The notes beneath the pieces were generated by a model. The model was given only the letters and a program-made list of their open reading frames with translations. It did not search any database and had not been told where the DNA came from. Source: LGRD01 sp031382215 (GTDB lineage: Bacteria; Pseudomonadota; Gammaproteobacteria; Burkholderiales; Burkholderiaceae_C). Taken from it: a stretch of DNA of 64,000 bases. Shown here piece by piece: positions 7,235 to 15,342 of this stretch (position 1 is the stretch's first letter; every line of letters starts with the position of its first letter). A program made the position numbers and the translations under genes. The stretch is taken from NCBI GenBank assembly GCA_031382215.1, contig JANMYQ010000264.1, forward strand, positions 5,548 to 69,547, written 5' to 3'.

Positions 7235-8589
7235 CTGCTGACGCGCGCCAACCGAACCAACAATCCGCGCCGCGGCGGCTCGCCACCGCGGTTGGCCCAG
7301 CTCGCGCGCAGCCCGTGCAGCGCAGCGATACGCGTCACGATCGACAGGCCCAGGCCACTGCCCGAGTTGTCTTGCCCGGGCGCGCGAAAGAAGCGCTCGC
7401 CCAGGCGCGCCAGGTGTTCGTCGTCCACACCGGGGCCGTCATCGATGACCTCGATGCGGTCTTGCAGCAGGCGCAGGCTCACGGTCTGCCCGGGGGCCGA
7501 GTGGCGCAACGCGTTGTCGAGCAGGTTGCGCAGCATCGCGGCCACCAGCTCGCTGTCGCCCTGCAATGCCAACGGCGCCTCGCCCGCCGACGGCCACACA
7601 CATTCGAGCTCGACACGGGCCCGATCGGCCAGCGGCAACAACTCGCTGAACAGCCGCTCGACCAGCGCCGGCCAGTCCACCGGTTGGTCGGTGGCGGCTG
7701 GCGCGGGCTGGTCCAGGCGCGACAGCGACAGCAACTGCGCCACCAGCCGGCCCATGCGCGCCAGGCCCTGCGCGATCTTGTCCTGCCTGGCGCCCTGCGT
7801 CGGCGTGGCCGCGGCCGCCTGCAGCCGCTGCGCGTCCCACTGCGCCTGCAGCGCGGCCAGCGGCGTGCGCAGCTCGTGCGCCGCGTCGGCGATGAAGCGG
7901 CGCTCGCGCTCATGGCTGTCGGCAATGCGCGCGAGCATCGTGTTCGTGGCGCGCAACAGCGGCTGCAGGTCGGTGGGCAGGTCGTCGGCCGCAAGAGGCT
8001 GCAGATCGTTCGCCGGGCGGTGGTCGATCTGAGCGGTCAGCGCGCGCACCGGCTTGAGCGCCTGGCGCACGGCGCCGGCCATCACCAGCAGCAGCACCGG
8101 CAGAGTCAGCACCCACGGCACGAGCTGGCTGGCGAGCAGGTTCCATACCAGTTCTTCACGCTCCTCCTGCTTCTGGCCGACGGCGATCTGCCAGTCGCCC
8201 GAGGCCGACGGCACGTAGTAGACCCGCCAGACGTCGCTGTCCAGCACCAGGTCGACAAAACCTTGCGCACCGTGCCGCACCGGCAAGAGCACGCCTTCGC
8301 GGTCGACCAGCAACAACTGGTCACGCCGGTTCCAGACCGCGATCGACAGGTCGTCCAGTTCAGAGTCGCCCAGCGAACCAGGCGAAATCGGTGCGGCGAC
8401 TGCCGGCGTTTCGTTCAGCGAAACCGACGGCAAGGTCGACAGCACCTGGCGTGCGAGCCGGATCTGCTGCGTGTCGAACAGCTCGTTGATCTCGAAGCGG
8501 GCCCGGTTCAGCCCGAACAGCAGGCCGGCACCCCAGACCAGCGGCGCGCTCAGCAGCAACAGGATCAACAAGCGGCGTTGCAGGGTCAT
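7231..8589 (-). CDS. Sensor histidine kinase, PmrB/QseC-like
   Basis: A 452-residue inner-membrane kinase. A first membrane helix spans about residues 5-25, a periplasmic domain of about 130 residues follows, and a second helix (LVPWVLTLPVLLLVMAGAV) leads into a HAMP-like linker. The H box is FIADAAHELRTPLAAL with H238. The N box (LLDNALRHS), the DDGPGVDDEH box and GSGLGLSIV complete the ATPase domain. Its ATG overlaps the response regulator stop (ATGA), so translation is coupled. The EptA-like gene on the other side of the pair suggests the system senses envelope stress, metal ions or cationic peptides. Confidence 0.88.
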   Translation of the reverse strand: MTLQRRLLILLLLSAPLVWGAGLLFGLNRARFEINELFDTQQIRLARQVLSTLPSVSLNETPAVAAPISPGSLGDSELDDLSIAVWNRRDQLLLVDREGVLLPVRHGAQGFVDLVLDSDVWRVYYVPSASGDWQIAVGQKQEEREELVWNLLASQLVPWVLTLPVLLLVMAGAVRQALKPVRALTAQIDHRPANDLQPLAADDLPTDLQPLLRATNTMLARIADSHERERRFIADAAHELRTPLAALQAQWDAQRLQAAAATPTQGARQDKIAQGLARMGRLVAQLLSLSRLDQPAPAATDQPVDWPALVERLFSELLPLADRARVELECVWPSAGEAPLALQGDSELVAAMLRNLLDNALRHSAPGQTVSLRLLQDRIEVIDDGPGVDDEHLARLGERFFRAPGQDNSGSGLGLSIVTRIAALHGLRASWANRGGEPPRRGLLVRLARVSS

Positions 8590-9263
8590 GGCGAGTTCAG
8601 ATCGGCTTCGGCGCCGAGCGCGTAGCCCACGCCGCGCAAGGTCCGGATCAGCTTGGGGTGGAGCTTGCGGCGCAGGTGGTGCACATGCACTTCGAGCGCG
8701 TTGCTGTCGATGTCCTGCTCGAACGCGTAGAGCCGGTCCTGCAGGTGCGCCTTGGACATCACACGCTGCGGGTGCGCCAGCAGCAGTTCCAGCAGCGCGG
8801 TTTCGCGTGGCGCGAGGTCGACCCGCTGGCCGTGCCACTCCACGCTGCGCGTGGCGGGCTGGAAGGCCAGCGGCCCGTGGCGCCACACCGGTTCGGGCCG
8901 GCCGTGGCTGCGGCGCAGCACGGCACGCGCACGGGCCGCGATCTCGGCGGTTTCGACCGGCTTGACCAGGTAATCGTCGGCGCCTTCGTCGAGCCCGGCA
9001 ATGCGCTGCTCCATGCCATCGCGCGCGGTCAGGATCAGCACTGGCACGCGTTCGGCGCGGGTGCGCCAGCGGGCCAGCCAGTACAGCCCGTCGCGGCCGG
9101 GCAGGCCCAGGTCGAGCACCACCAGGTCGAACGCGCCGGCGGCCAGCGCGGCGTCGGCCTTTTCACCGTCGCTCACCCAGTCGACCACGAAGCCGAGCGC
9201 GCGCAGGCCCTGGGCCAGGCCGTCGCCAAGCAGCGGGTCGTCTTCGACGATCAGGAGGCGCAT
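8586..9263 (-). CDS. OmpR/PhoB-family response regulator, PmrA/QseB-like
   Basis: A 225-residue two-domain regulator. The receiver domain begins MRLLIVEDDPLLGDGL, has the phosphoacceptor D51 in VVLDLGLPGRDG, T/S switch in LTARD and K in YLVKP. The C-terminal winged helix contains the DSNALEVHVHHLRRKL recognition helix and ends in LRGVGYAL. It is encoded upstream of, and translationally coupled to, the kinase. The start lies 60 bases from the divergent eptA-like start, and a PmrA-box-like sequence sits in between. It probably activates the transferase gene and may autoregulate. Confidence 0.9.
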   Translation of the reverse strand: MRLLIVEDDPLLGDGLAQGLRALGFVVDWVSDGEKADAALAAGAFDLVVLDLGLPGRDGLYWLARWRTRAERVPVLILTARDGMEQRIAGLDEGADDYLVKPVETAEIAARARAVLRRSHGRPEPVWRHGPLAFQPATRSVEWHGQRVDLAPRETALLELLLAHPQRVMSKAHLQDRLYAFEQDIDSNALEVHVHHLRRKLHPKLIRTLRGVGYALGAEADLNSP

Positions 9264-9282
9264 GGGGTTCGATGGGGTCGCC

Positions 9283-9299
9283 GCTAATGTTCTCTTAAG
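9283..9299. promoter_or_regulatory. PmrA-box-like direct repeat upstream of the eptA-like gene
   Basis: GCTAAT-N5-CTTAAG resembles the PmrA/BasR consensus of two CTTAAT-type half-sites separated by five bases. It lies between the divergent regulator and transferase genes. The second half-site matches five of six consensus positions and the first four. Binding by the adjacent regulator is inferred. Confidence 0.5.
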
Positions 9300-9323
9300 G
9301 TCGTGTCACTACGGTACGCGGCC

Positions 9324-10967
9324 ATGACCGCTACCGCACCCAACCCCGCCACCCTGGCCGTCCTGGCAGGATTGTGGCTGGCCAGTGTGTGCAACTGGCC
9401 ATTGTGGCGCGCCTTGTGGGCCCTGCCCGAAATGCACTCGGGGCGCGGCGTGCTGTTCCTGCTCAGCCTGGGGCTGATGATCGCTGCGCTGGCGGCCGCG
9501 GTGCTGGCGCTGCTGGCCTGGCGGCGCAGCATCAAGCCGGCCATCGGCGCGCTGGTGCTGGCGGCCGCGTTCGGTGCGCACTTCATGGGCAGCTACGGCG
9601 TCGTCATCGACCCCACGATGATGGTCAATGTGCTGGGCACCGATGTGCACGAAATCCTCGACCTGATGGGCGGCCGCCTGCTGATCAGCGTGGCAGTGCT
9701 GGCCGGCGTGCCACTGTTCCTTTTGTGGCGTGTGGAGCCGGCGCGCGTGGGCGCGGGTGGCCAGGCCTGGCGCAATGCGGTGGTGCTGGTGGGTTCGCTC
9801 ACCCTGCTGGTCACGCTGGCGGTGCTGAGCTTTGCCGACCTGTCCTCGACCATGCGCAACCACAAGTCTTTGCGCTACATGGTCAACCCGGCCAACTCGT
9901 TCTATGCGCTCGGCCGGTTGGCGGTGCAGGCCCAGGCCAGGCCGGTCGGGCCGCCACTGGCCATCGGCACCGATGTCAGGCTGCTGCCCCGGCCGGCCGG
10001 CGCCCGGCCGCCACTGCTGATGCTGGCGATCGGCGAGACCGCGCGCGCCGACCACTTCTCGGCCAACGGTTACGCGCGGCCGACCAACGCCGAGACGGCG
10101 CCGCTCGGGCTGGTGAGCTTTCGCAACGTCATGTCCTGCGGTACCAACACGGCGGCGTCCTTGCCCTGCATGTTTTCGCACCTCGGCCGCGAAGGCTTTC
10201 TGGCGCGCGAGCAAGACCACGAAAACCTGCTCGACCTGCTGCAGCACGCCGGCATGGCCGTGCTTTGGCTCGACAACCAGGCCAGCTGCAAGGGCCTGTG
10301 CGCGCGCGTGCCCAACGCGATGGCGCGCGACGCCCCCCCCGGAACCCGCCATGACCCCGGCTTGTGCGACGGCGACGAGTGTCTGGACGAAGCGCTGCTG
10401 ACCGGCCTGGACCAGCGCCTGGCCGCGCTGCCCGAAGCGCAGCGCGCGCGCGGTGTGGTGTTGGTGCTGCACCAGATGGGCAGCCACGGGCCGGCGTACT
10501 ACAAGCGCTCGCCGCCGCAGCGCAAGCCCTATCTGCCTGAATGTTCCACCAACGTGCTGCAGCAGTGCGCAACCGAGCAACTGGTGAATGCCTTCGACAA
10601 CTCCATCGCCTACACCGACCATGTGCTGGCGCGCGGGATTGGCTGGCTGGCGCAACAGCAGGACCGTTTTGCACCGGCGCTGCTGTACGTGTCGGACCAT
10701 GGCGAGTCGCTGGGCGAGAACAACTTGTACCTGCACGGCATGCCTTACGCCGTGGCACCGCGCGAGCAGAAGCATGTGCCGTGGCTGATGTGGTTGCCGC
10801 CGCAGACCGAAAGCGCGCTCGGCGTACGCACCGACTGCCTGCGCACGCAGCAAGACGCGGCGCTGACCCATGACCACCTGTTCCATACGGTGATGGGGCT
10901 GGTGGGCGTGACCAGCGCCGAGTACCGGCACGCGCTCGACGTGTCGTACGCCTGCCGCTCGGGTTGA
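9324..10967 (+). CDS. eptA: EptA-like lipid A phosphoethanolamine transferase
   Basis: About 547 residues from the ATG at 9324 (an in-frame GTG at 9303 would add seven). Five N-terminal membrane helices precede a periplasmic sulfatase-fold domain. The metal ligand E238 lies in IGETARADHFS. The nucleophile T276 lies in SCGTNTAASLPCMFS, the family signature, and DHGESLGENNLYLHGMPY supplies further zinc ligands. Cysteine pairs typical of the periplasmic domain are present. The enzyme moves phosphoethanolamine from phosphatidylethanolamine to lipid A, lowering surface negative charge. The PmrAB-like pair is divergent and a PAP2 phosphatase gene overlaps the stop, giving an envelope-remodelling unit. 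Confidence 0.9.
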   Translation: MTATAPNPATLAVLAGLWLASVCNWPLWRALWALPEMHSGRGVLFLLSLGLMIAALAAAVLALLAWRRSIKPAIGALVLAAAFGAHFMGSYGVVIDPTMMVNVLGTDVHEILDLMGGRLLISVAVLAGVPLFLLWRVEPARVGAGGQAWRNAVVLVGSLTLLVTLAVLSFADLSSTMRNHKSLRYMVNPANSFYALGRLAVQAQARPVGPPLAIGTDVRLLPRPAGARPPLLMLAIGETARADHFSANGYARPTNAETAPLGLVSFRNVMSCGTNTAASLPCMFSHLGREGFLAREQDHENLLDLLQHAGMAVLWLDNQASCKGLCARVPNAMARDAPPGTRHDPGLCDGDECLDEALLTGLDQRLAALPEAQRARGVVLVLHQMGSHGPAYYKRSPPQRKPYLPECSTNVLQQCATEQLVNAFDNSIAYTDHVLARGIGWLAQQQDRFAPALLYVSDHGESLGENNLYLHGMPYAVAPREQKHVPWLMWLPPQTESALGVRTDCLRTQQDAALTHDHLFHTVMGLVGVTSAEYRHALDVSYACRSG

Positions 10968-11758
10968 GCTCGGTGCAGCACCCGGTGCGGCGGCCTGGAC
11001 GGGCCCGGTGGGCGTCCTGGGGGAAAAGGGGAGCTTGGGGAACCTGGGGGACCTGGGGGACTTGGGATCTGGGCGTGACGGTGGCGGCCCTGCTGCTGCT
11101 GTTGGCCTGGGATGCCTCGGGTGCCGACCTGCGGGTGGCGCATTGGTTCGGCACGGCCGACGGGTTTGCGTGGCAGCACCACTGGCTGACCGCGCAGGTC
11201 CTGCATGGTGGTGGCCGTTTGCTGAGTGCGGTGCTGGTGCTCGTGCTGTTCGCGCAGCTGTGGCGACCGCTGCCACTGGTGCCGCTCATGCCGCGCGCCG
11301 AGCGGCTGTGGTGGTTGCTGGCCACCTTGGCGTGCCTGCTGCTGATTCCTTTCGTCAAGAAGCACTCGCTGATCAGTTGTCCGTGGGACCTGGCGCAGTT
11401 CGGCGGCACCGCGCGGTACCTGCCGCACTGGGCCGCCCAGGCCTGGGTCGGCCCGGGCGATGGCGGGCCCGGCCGCTGTTTCCCATCGGGCCACGCATCA
11501 GGCGCGTTCAGCTTCGTCACCGGCTGGTTCGTGCTTCGGGGTGCGTCGGCCCGGGTTGCACGCCGCTGGCTGCTCGGTGTGTGCGTGCTCGGGCTGGTGT
11601 TCGGCGTGGCGCAGGTGGCGCGCGGCGCGCACTACCCCAGCCACGTGGCCTGGACGGCCTGGCTCTGCTGGGCTGCCGCTGCAAGCGCTTGGCATGCCGC
11701 ACAACCGGCGTTTCGTGCATGGGCGCGCCCGCACGCCAAGGCCCCGATCAGGGCTTGA
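10964..11758 (+). CDS. PAP2-family membrane phosphatase, lipid A / isoprenoid type
   Basis: Up to 264 residues. A TTG at 10964 overlaps the eptA stop (TTGA); a GTG at 10973 or a GTG at 11075 are alternatives, the last removing a low-complexity WGT-repeat segment. The membrane protein carries a degenerate first PAP2 motif (FVKKHSLISCPWDLAQF), the central CFPSGHASGAFSF and the third motif RGAHYPSHVAWT, so the catalytic histidines are present. Family members dephosphorylate lipid A 1-phosphate, undecaprenyl pyrophosphate or phosphatidylglycerol phosphate. Coupling to eptA suggests action on lipid A or on lipid by-products of the transferase. Its 3' end overlaps the convergent broken gene by 11 bases. 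Confidence 0.82.
   Translation: MSSVQHPVRRPGRARWASWGKRGAWGTWGTWGTWDLGVTVAALLLLLAWDASGADLRVAHWFGTADGFAWQHHWLTAQVLHGGGRLLSAVLVLVLFAQLWRPLPLVPLMPRAERLWWLLATLACLLLIPFVKKHSLISCPWDLAQFGGTARYLPHWAAQAWVGPGDGGPGRCFPSGHASGAFSFVTGWFVLRGASARVARRWLLGVCVLGLVFGVAQVARGAHYPSHVAWTAWLCWAAAASAWHAAQPAFRAWARPHAKAPIRA
11035..11070 (+). repeat. 9-bp tandem repeat encoding Trp-Gly-Thr triplets
   Basis: Four consecutive 9-base units, two of them identical (CTGGGGGAC), encode WGT-WGT-WGT-W in the N-terminus of the PAP2 gene if the upstream start is used. The repeat could arise by slippage and casts doubt on the annotated start. Confidence 0.7.
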
Positions 11759-12119
11759 GCCGGCTGACCTTGCGGGACGGGCTGCTGCGCTGCCCGACGA
11801 TCAACACTTCGTCGTCGGCCTCCGGCAAGGAGAACTGACTGCGGCTCGGTCTGGAAACGGCCGTGAGTGTTTCGATGGCCACTTCATTTTTCGATCTGGA
11901 TGGCGTGGTGTTGTATTTGGTGCCGATCGACTCGATCACGTTCGGCAACTCCTGGCGGCCCGGTACGAGCTTCACTTCGGCAGCGCCTCGCTGACTCCCG
12001 GCGACGCTCGGCGCCGAGGACACGAGGCCACTGGCACAGACGGCGCCGGCGGCCACGGCCGAGGCAAGGATGCGCCGGGTCAGAAGAAGGGCCAGGCGCA
12101 GAGTCTTGGGCTATTTCAT
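11748..12119 (-). pseudogene. Small exported protein gene interrupted by a stop at codon 3
   Basis: A well-placed AAGGA and 7-base gap precede ATG at 12119, but the codons read ATG AAA TAG. The frame then continues open for 117 codons, with a clear signal peptide (LRLALLLTRRILASAVAAGAVCASG) followed by a polar mature part with basic C-terminus (SRKVSRLKP). The simplest reading is a recent nonsense change in the third codon. Translation could instead restart at a non-AUG codon, such as GTG at 12056, but no ribosome site precedes it. The stop overlaps the PAP2 gene by 11 bases. Family not recognised. Confidence 0.5.
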
Positions 12120-12301
12120 GGGAATTCCTTTGAAGTCGAATCGACCGTCAACGAACCATTCGTTGCCCGGCACGGATCACTTTCGCAATTTCTGCGAATC
12201 TGGACGCAGCGCGACCGCCTGCGGTGTCGCTGCGTCCAAAACCGTGACCGTCTCGTACGTCACGTCGTCGAGACCCATTTACTTCGCCAGTGAGAACACT
12301 C

Positions 12302-13426
12302 ATGAACGTCGCATCTTTTGCGGGCCGTTTCGCGTCCGCCGTAATCGCTACGCTTGTGCAGGCGGCGGCAACGAGCCTGGCCTTCGCGCAGGCACCGAGC
12401 TGCGCCCAGGCACCCGGCCCGGGCTGCCTGTACTTTTCGGCGGCCAGTCACGGCTTCACGCTCTACGAACGCAGCACCACCTACACCGACACCGCGGGCG
12501 ATGCCCGCGAGGTGAAGGTCCTGATCCGCCAGCCGGTGGGGGCGGTGGCACCGATGCCCGCCGTGGTGTGGTCGCACGGCGGCGCCGACGGCAAACGCAG
12601 CCCCGCCACCAGCATGGTCGAGTGGAGCGAGACGACGGCGCGGGCCGGCTACTTCACGGTCAGCATCGCGCACACGCACCGCGAGCAGGACAGCCGCGGG
12701 CGCCTGTGCAACGCCATCGGCATCACCGTCGAGGCGGCCTGCCGTGACTTCAAGTTCCTGAACTGGGACCGGCCGCACGACATCCGCGCCGTGCTCGACG
12801 CGATGGCGCTGCTGTCCACGCAAGAGTTCCGCGGCCAGATCGACATCGCGCGCATCGCCCTCGGTGGCCACTCGGCGGGGGCGGGCGGGGTGCAATCGGT
12901 GGCCGGCGCCAAGCGCATCTTCGTCGGCCCGCCGGTCGACTTTTCCGACCCGCGGCCGGTCGCGTTCCTTGCCTTCTCGCCACAGCAGCCGGGAGGCGAA
13001 GGTTTCTTCGACACCCGCTTCCAGAAAGAGCAGCACTCGTGGACCGGCGTGCGCCGCCCCGTGCTCACTGCCACCGGCGACGGCGACAGCACCTGCAACC
13101 CCGGGCCCACGCTGGGCGGCTGCATCGGCGACACGCCGTTCGGGCGGCGCATCGGATTCCAGCGCATGCCGGCCGACGGCAACAAGTACCACCTCTACAT
13201 CCACGATGCCAACTCGTTCCACACCCTGTTCGAGCTGAATGCCGACAAGTGCGGCCTGCCGGGTGTGGACCCGCAACGTTGTGCCGAGACGATCCGCTGG
13301 CTCTCATCGACCGGGCTCGCGTTTCTGGACGCGCACGTGCGCTATCTGCCCGATGCGCTGGCGAGGCTGCAGAGCCGGCGCATCGAGGTGGCCAGCGGCG
13401 GCGTGGCCGAGTGGCAGCACAAGTGA
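12302..13426 (+). CDS. Secreted alpha/beta hydrolase
   Basis: A 374-residue protein (378 from a GTG at 12290). The signal peptide is predicted to end near SLAFAQA. The oxyanion region VWSHGGADG is followed by a nucleophile elbow GGHSAGAGG and a C-terminal histidine in HDANSFHTLF, giving a plausible Ser-Asp-His triad. The overall layout resembles platelet-activating-factor acetylhydrolase/dienelactone-hydrolase-like secreted esterases. Several cysteine pairs fit a periplasmic location. The substrate is not identifiable. A triplicated 14-bp repeat begins three bases before its stop codon. Confidence 0.75.
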   Translation: MNVASFAGRFASAVIATLVQAAATSLAFAQAPSCAQAPGPGCLYFSAASHGFTLYERSTTYTDTAGDAREVKVLIRQPVGAVAPMPAVVWSHGGADGKRSPATSMVEWSETTARAGYFTVSIAHTHREQDSRGRLCNAIGITVEAACRDFKFLNWDRPHDIRAVLDAMALLSTQEFRGQIDIARIALGGHSAGAGGVQSVAGAKRIFVGPPVDFSDPRPVAFLAFSPQQPGGEGFFDTRFQKEQHSWTGVRRPVLTATGDGDSTCNPGPTLGGCIGDTPFGRRIGFQRMPADGNKYHLYIHDANSFHTLFELNADKCGLPGVDPQRCAETIRWLSSTGLAFLDAHVRYLPDALARLQSRRIEVASGGVAEWQHK

Positions 13427-13462
13427 TGCAGCGCAAGTGATGCGGCGCAAGTGACGCAGTGC
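13421..13462 (+). repeat. Three tandem 14-bp repeats at a stop codon
   Basis: Units AAGTGATGCAGCGC, AAGTGATGCGGCGC and AAGTGACGCAGTGC follow each other without gaps. The first unit supplies the last Lys codon and TGA stop of the hydrolase gene. The following copies are in the next gene's leader. Confidence 0.8.
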
Positions 13463-13524
13463 CGCGCGCAGCCCGAAACATTGAACCGCCGCGGTGCCCA
13501 CAGCCACTCAGTGGACGAACCCTC

Positions 13525-15219
13525 ATGAACCAGGTGACCAATGTGCTGACATGTGTTGAACACCGGGCCACGGCCAGTGCGCAGGGCTTGCCGCCGGTGA
13601 CCCCGGCCTGGCTGCGCTCGCAACTGATCGGCCGCAACACCTGCGTGAGCACGCCGTTCGGCGAGCGACGCATCGTCTACGCCGACCACGTGGCGTCCGG
13701 CCGCTCGCTGCAGTGGGTCGAAGACTTCATCGCCGAGCACGTGTTGCCGATGTATGCCAACACGCACACCGAAGACAGCGCCACCGGCGCGCGCATGACG
13801 GCGCTGGCGCACGACGCGGCCCGGCGCATCAAGGCCAGCCTGGGGGCGCAAGGCGGCAAGCTGCTGTTCTGCGGCACCGGCTGCACCGCGGCGATCAAGC
13901 GGCTGCAGGAAATCCTGGGCCTGGTGGTGCCCGAGGCGCTGCGCGAACGCGTGCTCGCCACACTGCCTTTGAATCAGCGCCCGCTGGTATTCGTCGGCCC
14001 GTACGAACACCACTCGAACGAGGTGAGCTGGCGCGAGACGATTGCCGAGGTGGTCGAGCTGCCGCTGGGGGCCGATGGTGCGATCGATTTGCGCACGCTC
14101 GCGGATGCCTTGCGCGGCGCACGCGCCACCGGCCGGCCGCTGATGGGCTCGTTCAGCGCCGCGTCGAACGTGACCGGCGCGATCACACACACCCGCGCCG
14201 TTGCGCGCCTGTTGCACGCCCACGGCGCGCTGGCGTTCTTCGACTTCGCCGCCGCCGCTCCGCACACACAGATCGATATGCGCCTCGGTGCGGCCGACGG
14301 TTTTGATGCGGTCTTCATCAGCGCCCACAAATTGCTCGGCGGCCCCGGCGCGCCCGGCCTGTTGGTGTTCGACGAGGCGCTGTACCGGCTGCGCGCGCCC
14401 AGCACCGCAGGCGGCGGCACGGTGGCTTACGTGAGCGCGCGCGAACATCATTTCGTCGGCGACATCGAGCAGCGTGAAGACGCCGGCACCCCCGGCACGG
14501 TGCAGCGCATCCGTGCCGCGCTCGCCTTCATGGTGAAGGACTCGGTGGGCGCGGCCACCATCGAGCGGCTCGAGAGCGCGATGATCCGCACCGCCATCGC
14601 CCGCTTGCGGCGCCACCCGCGCATCGAACTGCTCGGCAACCTGGACGCACCGCGGCTGGCGATCCTGTCGTTCCTGGTGCGCGGCAGCGACGGCCGCCAC
14701 CTGCACCCGCGCCTGGTGGCGCGTTTGCTGAACGACCTGTTCGGCATCCAGGCGCGCGCCGGCTGCGCCTGCGCCGGGCCGTATGCGCACCGCCTGCTGG
14801 GCATCGGCGAGGCGCGCGCTGAGGCGTTCCGCGACGCGGTGCTGAGCGGCTTCGAATCGGTCAAGCCCGGCTGGACGCGGCTCAACTTCTCCTGGTTCAT
14901 CGACGCCGCGGAGTTCGAGTTCCTGCAGGCCGCGATCGAATTCATCGCCGACCACGGCGAGCGCTTCATCGCCGAATACCACTGCGACTGGCGCACAGGT
15001 GCCTGGCAGCACCGGCACGACACGCCCCAGCCCGGCCTGCTGGCGTTGGCGGCGCAGTCCGACGCACGGCAAGCCGCCGCAACCGCGCCGCCGCCCATGA
15101 ACCACCGCGCCTGCCTGGCGCGTGCGCAAGAGGTTTTCCTGTCGCTGCCGGCGCCTTCGCCCGGAGCGAGTTGCCTGCCACAGGGCTTGCCCGCCGCTCT
15201 GGTGGGTTTCGGCCATTGA
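13525..15219 (+). CDS. Class V aminotransferase-fold enzyme, cysteine-desulfurase-like
   Basis: A 564-residue PLP enzyme, longer than SufS/IscS (about 400). The cofactor lysine is K269 in FISAHKLLGGPGAPG. FDFAAAAPHTQIDM carries the pyridine-nitrogen aspartate, and EHHSNEVSWRE is the family His-containing loop. The segment RAGCACAGPYAHRLLG (C414, C416) occupies the place of the mobile catalytic cysteine loop. The C-terminal 100 residues are not part of the core fold. It is followed by gshA after 123 bases, so a link to cysteine or glutathione metabolism is plausible. It could mobilise sulfur or cleave another C-S bond; exact activity is unknown. Confidence 0.75.
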   Translation: MNQVTNVLTCVEHRATASAQGLPPVTPAWLRSQLIGRNTCVSTPFGERRIVYADHVASGRSLQWVEDFIAEHVLPMYANTHTEDSATGARMTALAHDAARRIKASLGAQGGKLLFCGTGCTAAIKRLQEILGLVVPEALRERVLATLPLNQRPLVFVGPYEHHSNEVSWRETIAEVVELPLGADGAIDLRTLADALRGARATGRPLMGSFSAASNVTGAITHTRAVARLLHAHGALAFFDFAAAAPHTQIDMRLGAADGFDAVFISAHKLLGGPGAPGLLVFDEALYRLRAPSTAGGGTVAYVSAREHHFVGDIEQREDAGTPGTVQRIRAALAFMVKDSVGAATIERLESAMIRTAIARLRRHPRIELLGNLDAPRLAILSFLVRGSDGRHLHPRLVARLLNDLFGIQARAGCACAGPYAHRLLGIGEARAEAFRDAVLSGFESVKPGWTRLNFSWFIDAAEFEFLQAAIEFIADHGERFIAEYHCDWRTGAWQHRHDTPQPGLLALAAQSDARQAAATAPPPMNHRACLARAQEVFLSLPAPSPGASCLPQGLPAALVGFGH

Positions 15220-15342
15220 GGGCCACGCTGCGGGGCCTGGCCAACCCCGCCTGCGCATGGCACAAAATGCCGATTCCTGCACGCAGCGGGAAACCCGCTG
15301 CTCTGGTACCGTTCGGCCCAAATCATCCCTTGGAGACTTCGC

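Noticed and set aside
12290..12301. GTG at 12290 as the hydrolase start
   Set aside because: No ribosome site; ATG at 12302 gives a normal signal peptide. Not excluded.
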